From positions 372,001-436,000 of the forward strand of contig JACKQF010000001.1 in the NCBI GenBank assembly GCA_024232965.1: DNA of 64,000 nucleotides, in the 5' to 3' direction. This document shows, piece by piece, positions 62,565 to 64,000 of this stretch (position 1 is the first letter of the stretch; each line of letters begins with the position of its first letter). The stretch comes from Verrucomicrobiaceae bacterium (GTDB lineage: Bacteria > Verrucomicrobiota > Verrucomicrobiia > Verrucomicrobiales > Verrucomicrobiaceae). A model generated the notes under the pieces. It saw only the letters and a list, made by a program, of their open reading frames with translations, was not told the origin of the DNA and did not search any database. The position numbers and the translations under genes are program-made.

Positions 62565-64000
62565 ATGCGACCGTTGTTGTTCACTGCCCTGTTTGCCGCT
62601 TCCTCATACGCGGCGGATGCCGTCCTGCCTGCGGATCATGCTCAGCGCATGGAGCGTGGAATGCGGATCTTTCAGGGACGAGTGGCACACCTGTTGAAGG
62701 AACAATGCCTCCGCTGTCACGGGGGTGAGAAGGTGAAGAGCGATTTCGATCTAGCGACACGTGAAGATCTCCTGCGGGGTGGATCGCATGGAACGGCGGT
62801 GATACCCTTTGATGCAAAGGCCAGCACGCTTGTCGATCAGATCAACCACCGCAAGGAACCGCACATGCCAGACAATGCACCCAAGCTCCCTGCGGACTCC
62901 ATCGCCGCGATCACGGAGTGGATCGACAACGGAGCACCGTATGCGGAGCCTCTCATCGCTGGGAAGAAACCGAAGCGCGACGCTTCAGTCGTCAGCGCGG
63001 AGGATCGAGAGTGGTGGGCTTTTCAGCCGCTGAAAAAGGTGCAGGCAAAGTCCATTGATGAACTGCTGCTGAAGAACGCCAAGGGCATGACCTTCAATCC
63101 ACCCGCACCAACGCCGGTGCTGGTGCGTCGCTTGTATCTGGATCTAACCGGTCTGCCGCCGGATCTTTCGGTGGTGACCGAGCTTTCCGATCTGACGGAT
63201 CGCTTGTTGGCTTCACCAGCCTACGGCGAACGCTGGGGACGCCACTGGTTGGACGTGGCGCGTTTTGCGGAAAGCACCGGATTCGAGCAGGACTACGATC
63301 GCCCTTATGCCTTTCATTACCGCGACTTTGTCATTAAGGCTCTGAACAGCGACATGCCGTATGATCAGTTCGTGAAGTGGCAACTTGCAGGCGATGAATA
63401 TGAGCCGAAAAACCCGCTAGCACTCGCTGCGACGGGTTTCCTGGGGGCGGGCGTCTTTCCATCGCAGATCACTGAAAACGAAGTTGAGCGAACGCGTTAC
63501 GACGCCATGGACGACATGCTCAGCACTACGAGCAGCGCCATGCTTGGGCTCACCGTCGGTTGTGCTCGCTGTCATGATCACAAGTTCGATCCGCTGCCAA
63601 CACGCGATTATTACGCGATGCTCGCCACCTTTACGACGACGACCCGCATGAACGTGGATGTTCATCCCGACGGCAAAGTCACGTCGGCCGTGACGACCAA
63701 GAAAAAGAAGGATGCGGATACGCCGCTTATTCCGAATGCCACCCGGATGATGATCTGTGGCGAGGGCTACGATCCCATAGTGATGCACACGCAAGGGGGC
63801 CCGTTCTTCGACAAGACATACACCCTTAAACGCGGTAATACCGACATGAAGGACGGCGAGGCCACGCAGGGATTCCTCCAGGTGCTGAGTAGGTCGGGCG
63901 ACGCCAAGCGCTGGCAGTGGCAACCGCCCAAGGGAGCAATCTACAGCGGTCGCCGGCGTTCACTCTCGAACTGGATCACGGATGTCGATGAGGGGGCGGG
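62565..64000 (+). CDS. Cytochrome c and DUF1549 (PSD1-type) protein, N-terminal part
   Basis: An open frame of 478 codons from the ATG at 62565 to the window edge. Signal peptide MRPLLFTALFAASSYA. A cytochrome-like heme site CLRCHGG follows in LLKEQCLRCHGGEKVKSDFD, then the DUF1549 region with LVRRLYLDLTGLPPD and SPAYGERWGRHWLDVARFAE, and a second CxxCH in GCARCHDHKFDPLPTRDYYA. Such proteins are abundant in planctomycetes and verrucomicrobia and are thought to act in polysaccharide or sulfated-sugar use. The C-terminal DUF1553 part would lie outside the window. Confidence 0.88.
   Translation, partial: MRPLLFTALFAASSYAADAVLPADHAQRMERGMRIFQGRVAHLLKEQCLRCHGGEKVKSDFDLATREDLLRGGSHGTAVIPFDAKASTLVDQINHRKEPHMPDNAPKLPADSIAAITEWIDNGAPYAEPLIAGKKPKRDASVVSAEDREWWAFQPLKKVQAKSIDELLLKNAKGMTFNPPAPTPVLVRRLYLDLTGLPPDLSVVTELSDLTDRLLASPAYGERWGRHWLDVARFAESTGFEQDYDRPYAFHYRDFVIKALNSDMPYDQFVKWQLAGDEYEPKNPLALAATGFLGAGVFPSQITENEVERTRYDAMDDMLSTTSSAMLGLTVGCARCHDHKFDPLPTRDYYAMLATFTTTTRMNVDVHPDGKVTSAVTTKKKKDADTPLIPNATRMMICGEGYDPIVMHTQGGPFFDKTYTLKRGNTDMKDGEATQGFLQVLSRSGDAKRWQWQPPKGAIYSGRRRSLSNWITDVDEGA

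Noticed and set aside
1..64000. CRISPR arrays, tRNA genes and insertion sequences
   Set aside because: No regularly spaced repeats, no tRNA arms other than in tmRNA, and no transposase or integrase text were seen on either strand.

Overview
The window looks like chromosomal DNA of a Gram-negative bacterium, most likely a member of the Verrucomicrobiota. The grounds are an lptD-lpxA outer-membrane block, a cytochrome-c/DUF1549 planctomycete-verrucomicrobial type protein at the right edge, GMC and Gfo/Idh oxidoreductases, and a palindrome of the form TGTTC-N4-GAACA upstream of an imuA-like gene, which fits the LexA box described for Verrucomicrobia. The phylum call is an inference; no rRNA is present.

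Layout. 1-6.1 kb (minus): dxr (partial), cdsA, a dynamin-like GTPase, a polysaccharide deacetylase, a helix-hairpin-helix protein and an MFS transporter. 6.2-10.8 kb: a GMC dehydrogenase operon with its small Tat-exported subunit, a divergent Gfo/Idh/MocA gene, and a frameshifted gene remnant. 10.9-18.2 kb: secreted unknowns, aroE, a zinc-ribbon membrane protein, thiH and a large P-loop ATPase. 18.4-22.5 kb: a chorismatase-family gene, an ADP-ribosylglycohydrolase, DUF4256, ACP phosphodiesterase and an acyl-carrier-like protein whose ACP halves are in swapped order. 22.8-27.7 kb: phoR and phoB, divergent from a glycosyltransferase, a PlcP/LpxH-like metallophosphoesterase and phoU. This looks like a phosphate-starvation lipid-remodelling module. 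27.8-35.5 kb: LexA-type operator and imuA-like gene, lptD, lpxA, radC, a polyprenyl synthetase, an amidase and a LysM lipoprotein. 35.6-43 kb: an ABC-2 transporter with a MoxR ATPase and large membrane proteins. 43.2-55.6 kb: a type I restriction-modification locus packed with extra defence-like genes. 55.7-56.0 kb: tmRNA. 56.2-64 kb: azurin-like copper protein, a secreted protein, a giant subtilisin-like protease with a frameshifted signal peptide, an AraC regulator and the start of a DUF1549-type gene.

The most unusual region is the restriction locus. Between hsdS and the intact hsdR lie an OLD-like ATPase/Toprim gene, two PD-(D/E)XK-like nucleases and an AbiE-type toxin-antitoxin pair. The 5' end of hsdR occurs three times: two truncated copies are stranded between the cargo genes and the third opens the full hsdR. 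The copies differ at about 15-20 % of positions by hand count, so they are not a recent duplication. They look like scars of repeated insertion of 'cargo plus new hsdR start' units. Palindromic repeats are embedded in frame inside hsdM and hsdR, and I saw none outside this locus. No integrase, transposase, CRISPR array or tRNA gene was recognised in the window.
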